This document shows, piece after piece, positions 36,569 to 47,410 of a DNA stretch of 64,000 nucleotides. Each line of letters opens with the position of its first letter. Position 1 is the stretch's first letter. Source of the stretch: Devosia sp. (GTDB lineage Bacteria > Pseudomonadota > Alphaproteobacteria > Rhizobiales > Devosiaceae). Where the stretch lies: the NCBI GenBank assembly GCA_017794705.1, contig CP051235.1:869010-933009 (forward strand), written 5' to 3'. The notes beneath the pieces were generated by a model. That model had not been told where the DNA came from. It worked only from the letters and a program-made list of their open reading frames with translations, and searched no databases. A program made the position numbers and the translations under genes.

Positions 36569-36650
36569 TCGTGCCCGGCGCATTGCACCGGCGCGCTGAT
36601 TGACTAACATGTCAGTCAGGACTGGATTTCCAAAAACGACTGAACGGATC

Positions 36651-38063
36651 ATGGCCGACAAGCTTCTGCACGACGATTTCATGCTGCCCGCCGACAAGGC
36701 CATGCGCGATGTGGCGCGCGGGCTTTACAACGGCATCAAGGATCTGCCGCTGATCAGCCCGCACGGGCACACCGATCCGTCCTGGTTTGCGCTCAATCAC
36801 AATTTCCCGGATCCCGCCCAATTGATTGTCGTGCCGGACCACTACGTGTTCCGCATGCTGGCCAGCCAGGGCGTCACCCTTGAATCCGTCGGCGTGCCCA
36901 CCGTCGACGGCAGTCCCACTGAAACCGACAGCCGCAAGATCTGGCAGATCTTTGCCGATAATTATTATCTGCTGCGGGCCACGCCCTCGCGCATCTGGCT
37001 CGACCATTCGTTCCAGAACCTGTTCGGGCTCACCGAGACGCTGAATGGCGACAATGCCCAGGCCCAGTACGATCACATTGCCGCCTGTCTGCAAAAAGAC
37101 GAGTTCCGGCCGCGCCAGCTGTTTGAGCGTTTCAACCTTGAGGTGATCGCCACCACCGAAAGCGCCCTCGACAATCTGCCCCATCACCATGCCATTCGCG
37201 ACAGTGGCTGGAGCGGACGTGTGATTTCCACCTACCGGCCGGACTCGGTCGTCGATCCGGATTTCGAGGGCTTTGCCGATCACATCGCCAGCCTCGGTCA
37301 ACTGACCGGCTGTGACGTGGAAAGCTGGCACGGTTATCTGGATGCCCACCGCCAGCGCCGGGCGCATTTCAAGTCGCTCGGTACCACGGCCACCGATCAC
37401 GGCCACCCCAGCGCCGTCACCGCCAACCTCGATCCAATCGCGGCGGCCGAGCTTTATCAACTGGTGCTGGGCGGCGGCGCCAATGCCGAGCAGCGCGAAA
37501 TGTTCCGCGGCCAGATGCTGACCGAAATGGCAAGGATGAGCATTGAAGACGGGCTGGTCATGCAGTTGCACCCCGGCTCGATGCGCAACCACAACAAGGC
37601 GGTGTTTGACCGGTTCGGGCGCGACAAGGGGTTCGATATCCCCACCGAAACCAACTATGTCACCGCGCTCAAGCCGCTGCTCGACGCGGTTGGCGACAGC
37701 CGCGATCTGACCGTCATCCTGTTCACCCTCGATGAAACCGCCTATTCGCGCGAACTGGCGCCGCTGGCCGGTGCCTATCCCTGCCTCAAGCTTGGCCCGG
37801 CCTGGTGGTTCTACGACAGCTATGAAGGCATGAAGCGCTACCGCGAACTGGTGACCGAGACCGCCGGGTTCTACAACACTGTCGGCTTCAATGACGACAC
37901 CCGCGCCTTTCCTTCGATCCCGGCCCGGCACGATGTGGCCCGGCGCGTCGATTGCGCCTATCTCGCCGAACTGGTCGCCACCCACCGGCTCAATCTGAAT
38001 GAAGCCGAGGAGGTCGCCACTGATCTCGCCTACGGGCTGGCCAAGGCCGCCTACAAATTGTGA
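36651..38063 (+). CDS. uxaC: Glucuronate isomerase
   Basis: Converts D-glucuronate to D-fructuronate (and galacturonate to tagaturonate). The 470-residue protein has the amidohydrolase-like metal site LPLISPHGHTDPSWF, HDHY-like NFPDPAQLIVVPDHYVFRMLASQG, LEVIATTESALDNLPHH, MQLHPGSMRNHN and AYPCLKLGPAWWFYDSYEGMKRYRE, all family hallmarks. The ATG at 36651 matches the usual UxaC N terminus; the frame reaches up to 36600. It lies between two Gfo/Idh dehydrogenase genes. The common next enzymes UxuB/UxaB and UxuA/UxaA are not in the window. Confidence 0.95.
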   Translation: MADKLLHDDFMLPADKAMRDVARGLYNGIKDLPLISPHGHTDPSWFALNHNFPDPAQLIVVPDHYVFRMLASQGVTLESVGVPTVDGSPTETDSRKIWQIFADNYYLLRATPSRIWLDHSFQNLFGLTETLNGDNAQAQYDHIAACLQKDEFRPRQLFERFNLEVIATTESALDNLPHHHAIRDSGWSGRVISTYRPDSVVDPDFEGFADHIASLGQLTGCDVESWHGYLDAHRQRRAHFKSLGTTATDHGHPSAVTANLDPIAAAELYQLVLGGGANAEQREMFRGQMLTEMARMSIEDGLVMQLHPGSMRNHNKAVFDRFGRDKGFDIPTETNYVTALKPLLDAVGDSRDLTVILFTLDETAYSRELAPLAGAYPCLKLGPAWWFYDSYEGMKRYRELVTETAGFYNTVGFNDDTRAFPSIPARHDVARRVDCAYLAELVATHRLNLNEAEEVATDLAYGLAKAAYKL

Positions 38064-38074
38064 CAGGACACACC

Positions 38075-39172
38075 ATGTCTGGACTGAAGACCGGCATCAT
38101 CGGATGCGGCAATATTTCTCCGGCCTATTTCAAGGCCACTGCGCAACTCAACGACCTTGATGTGGTCGCCTGCGCCGATCTCAACATGGACGCCGCGCGC
38201 GTCCGGGCGGAAGAGTATGGCGTCCGGGCGATGAGCGTTGACGAGTTGTTGGCCGACCCCGAAATCAAGCTTGTCATCAACCTCACCCTGCCGCAGGCGC
38301 ATGCCGCGGTGAACACGGCGATCCTCAATGCCGGCAAGCATGCGCATTGCGAAAAGCCCTTTGCCATCACCCGCGACGAGGGCAAGGCGGTTCTGGCTTT
38401 GGCTGAAGAGAAGGGTCTCCGCGTGGGCGGCGCGCCCGACACATTCCTGGGTGCCGGCCTGCAAAGCGCCCGCAAGATCATCGATGACGGTCTGATCGGC
38501 CGCCCAGTCTCCGGCACCGCCGTCATGGCCTGCCCGGGACACGAGAGCTGGCATCCCAATCCCGGCTTCTACTATCTGACCGGCGGCGGCCCGCTGTTCG
38601 ACATGGGTCCCTATTACATCACCGCCCTCATTCACCTGCTCGGCCCGGTCAGGCGCGTGACCGCGCTCAACTCGCGCGCCTTTTCAGAACGGATTGCCAC
38701 CAGCGAGGCCGCGAACGGAAAAGTACTGCCGGTCGAGGTCGACACCCATGTCACCGGCATTCTCGAATTTCATTCGGGCGCCGTGATCACCATGATCATG
38801 AGTTTCGACGTCAAGAAACATTCGAGCCACAATATCGAAATCCACGGCACTGAAGGCAGTCTCAAGGTCCCGGATCCCAACCATTTCCACGGCGAGAACC
38901 TGATCGCCAACGGCCCGAAAGATGACTGGCGGGCGGTGCCACTCATTCATCCCTACGCGGACAACATGCGCGGCATCGGCGCTGCCGACATGGCCGCCGC
39001 CGTCCGCAGCGGCCGCGCTCACCGCTGCAACGGCGAAATGGCCTCCCACGTCCTCGATGTCATGCACGCGCTCGGCGAATCCTCCGACAGCGGCCAGCAC
39101 CGGACCATCACCAGCACCTGCGCCCAGCCGGCACCTTTGCCGGCCGACCTGGTGTTCGGGGAATTGGACTAA
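38075..39172 (+). CDS. Gfo/Idh/MocA-family oxidoreductase
   Basis: A 365-residue dehydrogenase, distinct from the first one in the operon. It starts KTGIIGCGNISPAYFKATAQL, carries HCEKPFAIT as cofactor signature, and has GGGPLFDMGPYYITALIHLLGPV as the catalytic region. The C-terminal half has the alpha/beta Gfo/Idh domain (HNIEIHGTEGSLKVPDPNHF). The ATG at 38075 has AGGA about 9 bases upstream and lies 11 bases past the uxaC stop; a GTG at 38060 overlapping that stop is possible. It may reduce fructuronate or act on a linked substrate. Confidence 0.9.
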   Translation: MSGLKTGIIGCGNISPAYFKATAQLNDLDVVACADLNMDAARVRAEEYGVRAMSVDELLADPEIKLVINLTLPQAHAAVNTAILNAGKHAHCEKPFAITRDEGKAVLALAEEKGLRVGGAPDTFLGAGLQSARKIIDDGLIGRPVSGTAVMACPGHESWHPNPGFYYLTGGGPLFDMGPYYITALIHLLGPVRRVTALNSRAFSERIATSEAANGKVLPVEVDTHVTGILEFHSGAVITMIMSFDVKKHSSHNIEIHGTEGSLKVPDPNHFHGENLIANGPKDDWRAVPLIHPYADNMRGIGAADMAAAVRSGRAHRCNGEMASHVLDVMHALGESSDSGQHRTITSTCAQPAPLPADLVFGELD

Positions 39173-39716
39173 CCGTCGTAGCCATTCGTGTATAGCTCTC
39201 ACGGCCTTTCTGCGCTCTCGAATGTCCACCGGACATTCTCCCCGGCTACGCCGAACGCTTGAAACTTATCCCCGCCCCTAAACCGTCCTGCATACTGTCT
39301 CACAGGTGCCCGCACTTGAGCACGGTTGCAAACGAGTGATTGGCGGGGATCGGCCGGTGTGGAACGGGAGTCGTCCCGTTTCAGGGTAAAGCGGTCAGGT
39401 AGCCCTCGGCCAGGGGGCAAGTGCAAGACGCTGCGCAGCCGTCTGATATGGGTTGCGCGTCATTCTCATGATTGAGAATGACATGTCCGTTCGGGAAGCC
39501 GGTCTAGAATCCGGCAACTGGACAAATCAGGGGCATGGCGCATCCGCGGGGCTCCGGAGGGCCCCGGCCTGTTCGTCATAGTCCACAAATCCCGGTTGCG
39601 CGGGGCGTTGTGCGCCTCACACTATCTACTAAGGATCGAGGTGTTCACCGCCCCGCGCCTGCTCTGTTCACGTAATTTCCTGTCATGGGAGGTTTGGTGT
39701 GCGCTTGTTTCAAATC
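39173..39716. other. Intergenic stretch with several hairpins, no convincing gene
   Basis: Between the last uxaC-operon gene and the palindromic repeat I find no gene I can support. Inverted repeats are frequent: GAATGTCC/GGACATTC (39220-39238), ATCCCCGCC (39268-39276) with its complement 65 bases on (39342-39350), AACGGGA/TCCCGTT (39363-39380), AGACG/CGTCT around CTGCGCAG (39426-39444), and a 24-base palindrome (39459-39482). A 75-codon minus-strand frame at 39199-39426 has no family match I recognise. A structured RNA, a decayed gene and a plain spacer are all open. Confidence 0.4.
39459..39482. promoter_or_regulatory. 24-base palindrome, possible iron-type operator
   Basis: Perfect 10-base arms GTCATTCTCA (39459-39468) and the reverse complement (39473-39482) around TGAT. 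The TTCTCAxxxxTGAGAA core recalls iron-responsive (Fur-type) boxes, but no gene starts near it on either strand, so the function is uncertain. Confidence 0.4.
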
Positions 39717-39852
39717 TCCGCGTCACCCTCGGGCTTGACCCGAGGGTCCATGATGAGACTGCACTCGGCACCGTCGTTCGTGTGACGCAACGAACCCCCA
39801 TCGCATGGCACCGCTGCATGGATACTCGGGTCAAGCCCGAGTATGACGCGGA
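39717..39852. repeat. Nested palindromic intergenic repeat (136 bp)
   Basis: Two 36-base arms (39717-39752 and 39817-39852) are inverted copies with only four differences. Each arm is itself a hairpin: CCCTCGGG with CCCGAGGG on the left, TACTCGGG with CCCGAGTA on the right, both with 5-base loops. The core CTCGGGCTTGACCCGAG is a common intergenic palindrome in Rhizobiales genomes. The size, inverted arms and lack of a gene fit a non-autonomous element (MITE-like); the differences between arms keep both hairpins paired. Confidence 0.75.
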
Positions 39853-39906
39853 GAGTGGAACGTGTGACGTGCCCCAATCAACTCCAGCAAGAAACTGGGC
39901 GAAAAT

Positions 39907-40647
39907 TCAATCCGGCCGGATATCGCTGTAGTCTTTCGTCACCGGCTTGCCGGAAAAGGTCACCCAGAAATAGTTGAGCGTATAGGTGCCCGCCGTCTGA
40001 AAAACGCCCTCCTGCTCGAGCCGTCGGCCCGAGGTGTACATGGGCAGTTTGAAAGTCCATTTGACCGGTCCGACCTTGTGCAGCCGTTTGGCGACGTCGG
40101 TGTCCTCGCCGTAAAAGGCGATGGTGACGTCAAAGCCGCCGGCCTTTTCCCATGCGGTGCGGCGGATGACAAAATTGCCTCCCTGCACCATCGAGCCGAC
40201 ATTCAGTACAAAGCGGTTGAACAGGTAAAGAAGATAAGCCGCGTAGTAGAAGATGCGCACCAGCGCCCGGTTGTACCAGGCGATGTCACGATAGATGTAC
40301 GGGCCACTCAAAGAGACCAGTTCCGGCTGACGCTCAAACGTCTCCATCACGGTGGTGATCCAGCCCGGCGGCAGTTCGGTGTCGGCGTCGATATTGGCGA
40401 CCAGTTCGGCATCGGTCGCCGCAAACCCGGCGGCGCGGGCATGGACCAGTCCCTTCTTCTCCTCGTCGACGACCCGGACACCTTCGAAGCCCTGGGCGAT
40501 TTCCTTCGTCCGGTCGGTCGAGGCGTTGTTCACCACCACGATATCGGCCTGATAACCGGAGCGCTTTACCTCGGCAACGACCGAGGCCAGGCATTTGCCG
40601 ATGAGCACTTCTTCATTGTAGGCGGGAATGACGAATGCCAGGTCCAT
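39907..40647 (-). CDS. Family 2 glycosyltransferase
   Basis: A 246-residue GT-A enzyme. The N terminus DLAFVIPAYNEEVLIGKCLASVV is the GT2 start; VVNNASTDRT binds the nucleotide sugar, and ANIDADTELPPGW carries the DxD metal motif. GGNFVIRRTAWEKAGGFD and FYGEDTDVAKRL (ED acceptor-site pair) complete the family pattern. One hydrophobic stretch at about residues 125-145 (RIFYYAAYLLYLFNRF) may touch the membrane. The substrate is unknown; it could act on a lipid or polysaccharide. GAGGAG lies upstream of the ATG at 40647. It stands alone between a terminator and the palindromic repeat. Confidence 0.9.
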   Translation of the reverse strand: MDLAFVIPAYNEEVLIGKCLASVVAEVKRSGYQADIVVVNNASTDRTKEIAQGFEGVRVVDEEKKGLVHARAAGFAATDAELVANIDADTELPPGWITTVMETFERQPELVSLSGPYIYRDIAWYNRALVRIFYYAAYLLYLFNRFVLNVGSMVQGGNFVIRRTAWEKAGGFDVTIAFYGEDTDVAKRLHKVGPVKWTFKLPMYTSGRRLEQEGVFQTAGTYTLNYFWVTFSGKPVTKDYSDIRPD

Positions 40648-40774
40648 TTGGTCTCCTCGCCGGCTTATCCCCCCAATGGGCACCGGTCATACAATTGGCT
40701 GGTGCTCTTAGCTTTTCAGCCCGCCCGGTGCAATGCAAGCAGGACTGTTGTCTGCCCGCCGCTGCGATGTGCAC

Positions 40775-40802
40775 AAAAAAAGGGGCGCAAAAGCGCCCCT
40801 TT
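40775..40802 (-). terminator. Rho-independent terminator after dctP
   Basis: On the minus strand a stem of up to 10 bp (40793-40802 with 40779-40788, core GGGGCGC/GCGCCCC) and an AAAA/TTTT loop is followed by a T run (40775-40781). It lies 22 bases past the dctP stop and ends the aromatic-acid TRAP operon. Confidence 0.9.
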
Positions 40803-40824
40803 CAAGGTCGATCGGAAGACCGGA

Positions 40825-41841
40825 TTACATGTCGTGCGCTGCAACAGCGGCGACAGCGGCGTCATAGAGCATCTGGCCATCCGGCGTAGCCGCGATCCAG
40901 TTGTCGATGATCGGCTGTGCAGCTTCCTTCCAGCGCTGGGTTTCAGCTTCATCCAGAGTGATGATGTTGTTGCCCAGATCCTCAGCCACTTTCAGACCGG
41001 CGGCGTCGCCCTGATCCATCGCACGGCCGAACTCGGCGGCGATTTCAACGCCGGAATTGGCGTCGATGATGGCTTTGAGGTCATCCGGCAGGTTGTTGTA
41101 GGCATCAAGGTTCATCACAACCGCAAAGGTCTGGGAATACAGGCCGCGATCGCCGGAGAACTGGGTGTGGTTGCTGACCAGTTCGCTGGACCGCACGGCG
41201 GTGGTGACTTCCCACGGAATGGTGGTGCCATCAATGACGCCAGTGGACAGGGCTTCGGACACGGCCGGAACCGGCATGCCAATCGGCTCAGCGCCGAGGC
41301 TGACGAGCATCTCGTTGATGATGCGCGAACCGCCGCGGACTTTCTTGCCGTTCATGTCCTCAAGGGTTTCGACCGGCTCGTCCATGTGGATCAGGCCGGG
41401 GCCGTGCACGTGCGCGGCGATCAGCTTGACCTCGGAAAATTCGTCCATGGCATATTCTTCGACATACTCATGGAAGGCGCGCGAGGTCTCTTCAGCCGAG
41501 GTGCCGATCAGGAACGGCAGTTCGAAGGCTTCCGACTTGGGGAAACGGCCCGGCGTATAACCCAGCACGGTCCAGATCACGTCGACGACGCCGTCGCGGG
41601 CCTGGTCAAACAGCTGCGGGGGAGCGCCACCGAGCTGCATGGCGGGATAAAGTTCGATCTTGAGACGACCCTCGGACTGCTCCTCGATACGGGCAGCCCA
41701 CGGCTCGATGGCCATCGACGGAATGACGGCCTGCGGCGGCAGCATCTGGTGCAGACGCAGCGTGACTTCCTGGGCGAAGGCGGCCGTGCTCATGGCAACG
41801 ACAGCAACGGCTGCGCCCACCATGGTTGAAGTGAATTTCAT
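40825..41841 (-). CDS. dctP: TRAP transporter substrate-binding protein (DctP family)
   Basis: Periplasmic binding protein of 338 residues with a signal peptide ending STAAFAQ. Mature features are LRLHQMLPPQAVIPSMAIEPWAARIEEQSEGRLKIELYPAMQLGG, the DctP start, and KVRGGSRIINEMLVSLGAEPIGMPVPAVSEALSTGVIDGT, which holds the conserved Arg that contacts the carboxylate. It lies downstream of pobA in the order dctQ-dctM-pobA-dctP, 144 bases after the pobA stop, with a strong GGGAGG ribosome site. The neighbours suggest an aromatic acid such as 4-hydroxybenzoate or protocatechuate as ligand; that is inference. Confidence 0.92.
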   Translation of the reverse strand: MKFTSTMVGAAVAVVAMSTAAFAQEVTLRLHQMLPPQAVIPSMAIEPWAARIEEQSEGRLKIELYPAMQLGGAPPQLFDQARDGVVDVIWTVLGYTPGRFPKSEAFELPFLIGTSAEETSRAFHEYVEEYAMDEFSEVKLIAAHVHGPGLIHMDEPVETLEDMNGKKVRGGSRIINEMLVSLGAEPIGMPVPAVSEALSTGVIDGTTIPWEVTTAVRSSELVSNHTQFSGDRGLYSQTFAVVMNLDAYNNLPDDLKAIIDANSGVEIAAEFGRAMDQGDAAGLKVAEDLGNNIITLDEAETQRWKEAAQPIIDNWIAATPDGQMLYDAAVAAVAAHDM

Positions 41842-41985
41842 TGGTTTGTCCTCCCTTTGGGGGTTTCAGTCTCCCGTCAGACGGGCAGTTGGTAAAATGA
41901 AAAGAGTGTTTTGGTTCATAATCTGCAGGCTATGCAACTGACGGTTTCAAGCCGAACATATCACCTGTTTGCGCGGTTTGCGACG

Positions 41986-44476
<2,491 letters not shown>

Positions 44477-44480
<4 letters not shown>

Positions 44481-45007
44481 TGGACGACCTCCGGCTCACG
44501 CGATTTGGCTGCGTCCGGATTGCCCAGGGCCACGGCGCTGTTGGCCGTGCAATAGACGGCGACGATGATCCAGGTGACCAGCCCCACCATCGCGGCGGCA
44601 TAGGACCACCAGATGGGAAAACGCAGAATGAAAGTGGTTTCATTATAGGCCAGCTTGTCGAGCAAGCCGTAAAAGTGCCGCCAGGTCATGACCATTGCAG
44701 CACCCAACAGGAGGGCATCCGCGATCAGGTCAAGCGCGCGGTTGACGGCGGCGGGCAGGAAATCGGTGAAGATGGCGACGGTGGCGTGCCCGCGCTTGAG
44801 CTGGGCCCAGGGCAGAAAGGCACAGACCACGAAGGCGGTGCCGGCCTCGACCAGTTCGAAGTCGCCGGGAATGGGTTTAAGCCCAGCAAAAAGCAGCACA
44901 CGGCCGGTGATCGACGTGACGGTCATGATCGCGACGACCACGAGCACCAGGCCACCCAGCACGGCAACCACACGGGCCAAGCGCTCGATCCACACCCCAA
45001 GAAGCAC
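44477..45007 (-). CDS. dctQ: TRAP transporter small permease (DctQ family)
   Basis: Small membrane subunit with four helices; typical segments are VAVLGGLVLVVVAIMTVTSITGRVL, ELVEAGTAFVVCAFLPWAQLKRGHATVAIF and ALLLGAAMVMTWRHFYGL. No ATG is available. The frame is open to a TTG at 45073; GGAG lies 7 bases before a TTG at 45010 and 10 before the GTG at 45007, so I put the start there (176 residues). It is the first gene of dctQ-dctM-pobA-dctP and is divergent from pcaQ, with a PcaQ-type box between them. Confidence 0.87.
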
Positions 45008-45180
45008 CAAATGCCTACTCCATGTCCCGCGCGTCCGCCCCGTTCTTATGACGGGGAAGACCACCGGTGTCAAAGCCTCGAAAGGCCACTCCCTCTGCCA
45101 CGACTCATAAGAAAATTGTCGCGCCGGACTTCTTTAAATGCTGAATCGCGGCAGGTACATTGAAGATTGCACGCTTTCCT

Positions 45181-45196
45181 ATAACACTAGGGTTAT
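45181..45196. promoter_or_regulatory. pcaQ box: PcaQ-type operator in the dctQ/pcaQ spacer
   Basis: ATAACACTAGGGTTAT matches 10 of the 12 defined positions of the published PcaQ motif ATAACC-N4-GGTTAA. It ends 13 bases before the pcaQ start and lies 174 bases before dctQ, so it could serve both autoregulation and activation of the transport/pobA operon. Confidence 0.65.
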
Positions 45197-45209
45197 CAGG
45201 GAGGATCCC

Positions 45210-46133
45210 ATGCAGGGCCGTATCCGCTTCCGTCACCTCACCACTTTCCTTGAGGTGGCCCGCCAGAAAAGTGTCAGCCAGGCCGCCGAAGTGCTGCATG
45301 TCAGCCAGCCTGCGGTCACCAAGACCATTCGGGAGCTTGAAGCGCTTCTGGAAACGCCGCTGCTCGAAAAGGACGGGCGCGGCATCCGCATCACCCGGCA
45401 GGGCGAGGTGTTCCTTCGGCATGCCGGGGCCAGCGTCGCCGCCATCCGGCAAGGGGTGGATTCGGTCAAGCGCGAGGGAGGAGGACGCGGCCCGACGGTA
45501 CGCGTAGGCGCCCTGCCGACAGTTGCGGCGTCGATCATGCCCGCGGCGGTGCAGCGTTTTCTGGAGAACAGCGAAGGCGACGGCATTCGGATTGTGACCG
45601 GGCAGAACATGGTATTGCTCAATCAGCTTCGCGTTGGCGACCTGGATTTGGTGGTCGGGCGGCTCGCCGCGCCGGACCAGATGACGGCGCTCGCATTTGA
45701 GCACCTCTATTCGGAAAGGATCGGGTTGATTGTCCGGCCGGAGCATCCGCTGTTCGCCGCGAAAAATGTCGAGTTCGAGCGGATCGTGGATTTTCCGGTG
45801 CTGATGCCCCCGCCGGGTTCCATCATCCGCCCGTTCGTTGACCGGCTGTTGCTGATGCATGGCATCGGCGACATTCCGCAGCAGGTGGAAACGGTGTCGG
45901 ACTCGTTTGGCCGCGCCTTCGTGCGCCAGTCGGATGCGATCTGGGTGATTTCGCAAGGCGTGGTTGCCGACGAACTGGCCGAGGGCAGCCTGCGCGCCCT
46001 GCCCGTCGACACCGGCGAAACCCAGGGGTCGGTGGGGCTCACCACCCGCGCCGATGCACCGGTTTCGGCGCAGATGCTGATGCTGATGCGCGCCATCCGC
46101 GAGGTTGCGGAACTGCGCCCGGTCAAAGGCTGA
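45210..46133 (+). CDS. pcaQ: LysR-family regulator PcaQ
   Basis: A 307-residue LysR protein. The HTH region GRIRFRHLTTFLEVARQKSVSQAAEVLHVSQPAVTKTIRELEALLETPLLEKDGRGIRITRQGEVFLRHAGA and LLNQLRVGDLDLVVGRLAAPDQM closely follow PcaQ, which activates protocatechuate genes in response to beta-carboxy-cis,cis-muconate. The ATG at 45210 has GGGAGGA upstream; the frame extends 24 codons further without family sequence. In other Rhizobiales pcaQ sits beside pcaDCHGB; here it faces a TRAP/pobA operon instead. A hairpin follows the stop. Confidence 0.93.
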   Translation: MQGRIRFRHLTTFLEVARQKSVSQAAEVLHVSQPAVTKTIRELEALLETPLLEKDGRGIRITRQGEVFLRHAGASVAAIRQGVDSVKREGGGRGPTVRVGALPTVAASIMPAAVQRFLENSEGDGIRIVTGQNMVLLNQLRVGDLDLVVGRLAAPDQMTALAFEHLYSERIGLIVRPEHPLFAAKNVEFERIVDFPVLMPPPGSIIRPFVDRLLLMHGIGDIPQQVETVSDSFGRAFVRQSDAIWVISQGVVADELAEGSLRALPVDTGETQGSVGLTTRADAPVSAQMLMLMRAIREVAELRPVKG

Positions 46134-46135
46134 CA

Positions 46136-46157
46136 GGCGGGGAAGTTTATCCCCGCC
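46136..46157. terminator. Hairpin between convergent pcaQ and metE-like genes
   Basis: GGCGGGGA (46136-46143) and TCCCCGCC (46150-46157) form a perfect 8-bp stem with a 6-base loop, 2 bases after the pcaQ stop and 13 before the opposite stop. There is no T run in the right place on either strand, so it is only a probable bidirectional end. Confidence 0.5.
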
Positions 46158-46170
46158 CGTGCAAAAAAAG

Positions 46171-47292
46171 CTAGACTTCGCCCCAGATCGTTTCGGCCGT
46201 CTTGACCACAAGGTCGAGTTTGCGGCGCTGATCGTCGAAGGTGATCAGGTTGCCTTCCTCGGTGGAGGAGAAACCGCATTGAGGCGCAATGCCCAACTGA
46301 TCAAGGTCGGCATATTTGCCGGCTTCGTCGAAATGCCGCTGCAAGTCGTCGAGGTCCTCAAGTTGGGCGGTTTTGGTGGTGATGAACCCGGGCAGCACGC
46401 GCTTCTTGCCCTTGGGCAACAATCGCAGGGGCTCGAGCCCACCGGCGCGTTCCGTGTCGTACTCCATGAAATAGATGTCGACATCGGTCTGGTTGAAGAT
46501 GGCGTCAGCTGCCGGGTCATAGGCGCCTTCGGCCACCCAGGTGGATTTGAAGTTGCCGCGGCACATATGCATGCCGATCAGCATGTCATCCGGGCGGTCC
46601 TTGATGGCATCGTTCATCATCTGCGCGTAGCGGCCGATCAGCCAGTCCGGGTCCTCGCCCGCTTCTTTCCGCTCATTGCGAATTTTCGGGTCGCACAGGT
46701 AGGCGAAGAAAATGTCGTCCATCTGCAGGTAGCGGCAGCCGGCCTCGTAGAATTTTTCTACGGCCTTTTTGTAAGCAGCCGTGATGTCGGCGAAATACTC
46801 TTCGGAATCGTCCTTGTAGGCATCGACATGAATGTCGCTCTGGGCGGTGCGGAAGTGGATGGCGCTCGGCCCGGGGATGGAGATTTTCGGCGTCACATTG
46901 GTGTTGGCGGCAACAAACTTGTAGTGCTCCAGCATCGGGTGATCGTCCGGGAAGCCGAGCTTGCCGTTGATCACCGGCACATGCGCTTTGGTGTTGGCGC
47001 CGTGGAAAGCCACCCCGCCACCTTCACGCTCGATCACGTCGAGACCGTCCAGCATGCCCATATAGTCGAAATGCCAGAAGAAGCGACGCTGCTCGCCGTC
47101 GGTAACCGCCTTGAGGCCGGCGTCTTCCTGCATCTTGATCAGGTCGATGATGGCCGCATCCTCGACCGCCTTGAGCTCCTCGGCGGAAATCGACTTCTCT
47201 TCATAGAACTTCTTGCGGGCCTGCTTGACCGAGTCGGGGCGCAAAAGGCTGCCCACGTGGTCGGCACGGTAGGGCGGTGTGGTTTTGGACAT
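46171..47292 (-). CDS. MetE C-terminal-like methyltransferase (cobalamin-independent methionine synthase family)
   Basis: A 373-residue single-barrel protein of the family related to the catalytic half of MetE. It begins YRADHVGSLLRPDSVKQARKKF, and the zinc site is visible as GMHMCRGN (His, Cys), the acidic YFMEYDTERAG and IAPQCGFSS (Cys). It lacks the N-terminal half of full MetE (about 750 residues). Members of this group act on small methylated compounds, and their donors are mostly unknown. It diverges from vanA with 165 bases between starts, so it may handle methyl groups from methoxy-aromatics, but this is inference. GAGGAG lies before its ATG. Confidence 0.88.
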   Translation of the reverse strand: MSKTTPPYRADHVGSLLRPDSVKQARKKFYEEKSISAEELKAVEDAAIIDLIKMQEDAGLKAVTDGEQRRFFWHFDYMGMLDGLDVIEREGGGVAFHGANTKAHVPVINGKLGFPDDHPMLEHYKFVAANTNVTPKISIPGPSAIHFRTAQSDIHVDAYKDDSEEYFADITAAYKKAVEKFYEAGCRYLQMDDIFFAYLCDPKIRNERKEAGEDPDWLIGRYAQMMNDAIKDRPDDMLIGMHMCRGNFKSTWVAEGAYDPAADAIFNQTDVDIYFMEYDTERAGGLEPLRLLPKGKKRVLPGFITTKTAQLEDLDDLQRHFDEAGKYADLDQLGIAPQCGFSSTEEGNLITFDDQRRKLDLVVKTAETIWGEV

Positions 47293-47410
47293 GTTTTCTC
47301 CTCGCTGAATTCTCGCCGCTCATGGCCCAAAAAAGGTCGGACTTCCCGGCCGGGCGCTTGTTTTGGGTTCCTTTAGCAGCAAAAACACGGTTCGCAAACT
47401 TGACAATTTC

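Noticed and set aside
39199-39426. 75-codon minus-strand frame in the long intergenic region
   Set aside because: No recognisable family, weak start, rich in Arg and Pro, and it coincides with a hairpin-rich stretch; kept only as part of the intergenic description.
39360-39445. Possible SRP, tmRNA, RNase P RNA or cobalamin riboswitch, because of GGTCAGG and several hairpins
   Set aside because: The conserved cores of these RNAs (the SRP GNAR-loop region, the tmRNA tag frame and ends, the RNase P P4 core, the B12 box) are not visible.
40078-41829. 583-codon open frame on the plus strand, antisense to the glycosyltransferase and dctP genes
   Set aside because: It shadows two clear minus-strand genes and crosses their terminator; its sequence has no domain features and its composition is that of an antisense frame in GC-rich coding DNA.
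41880-41985. Second PcaQ box before dctP
   Set aside because: The best candidate keeps only about half of the motif positions, no better than chance.
46105-47376. 423-codon plus-strand frame opposite the MetE-C-like gene
   Set aside because: Antisense shadow of a well-supported gene; it starts inside pcaQ and has no ribosome site.
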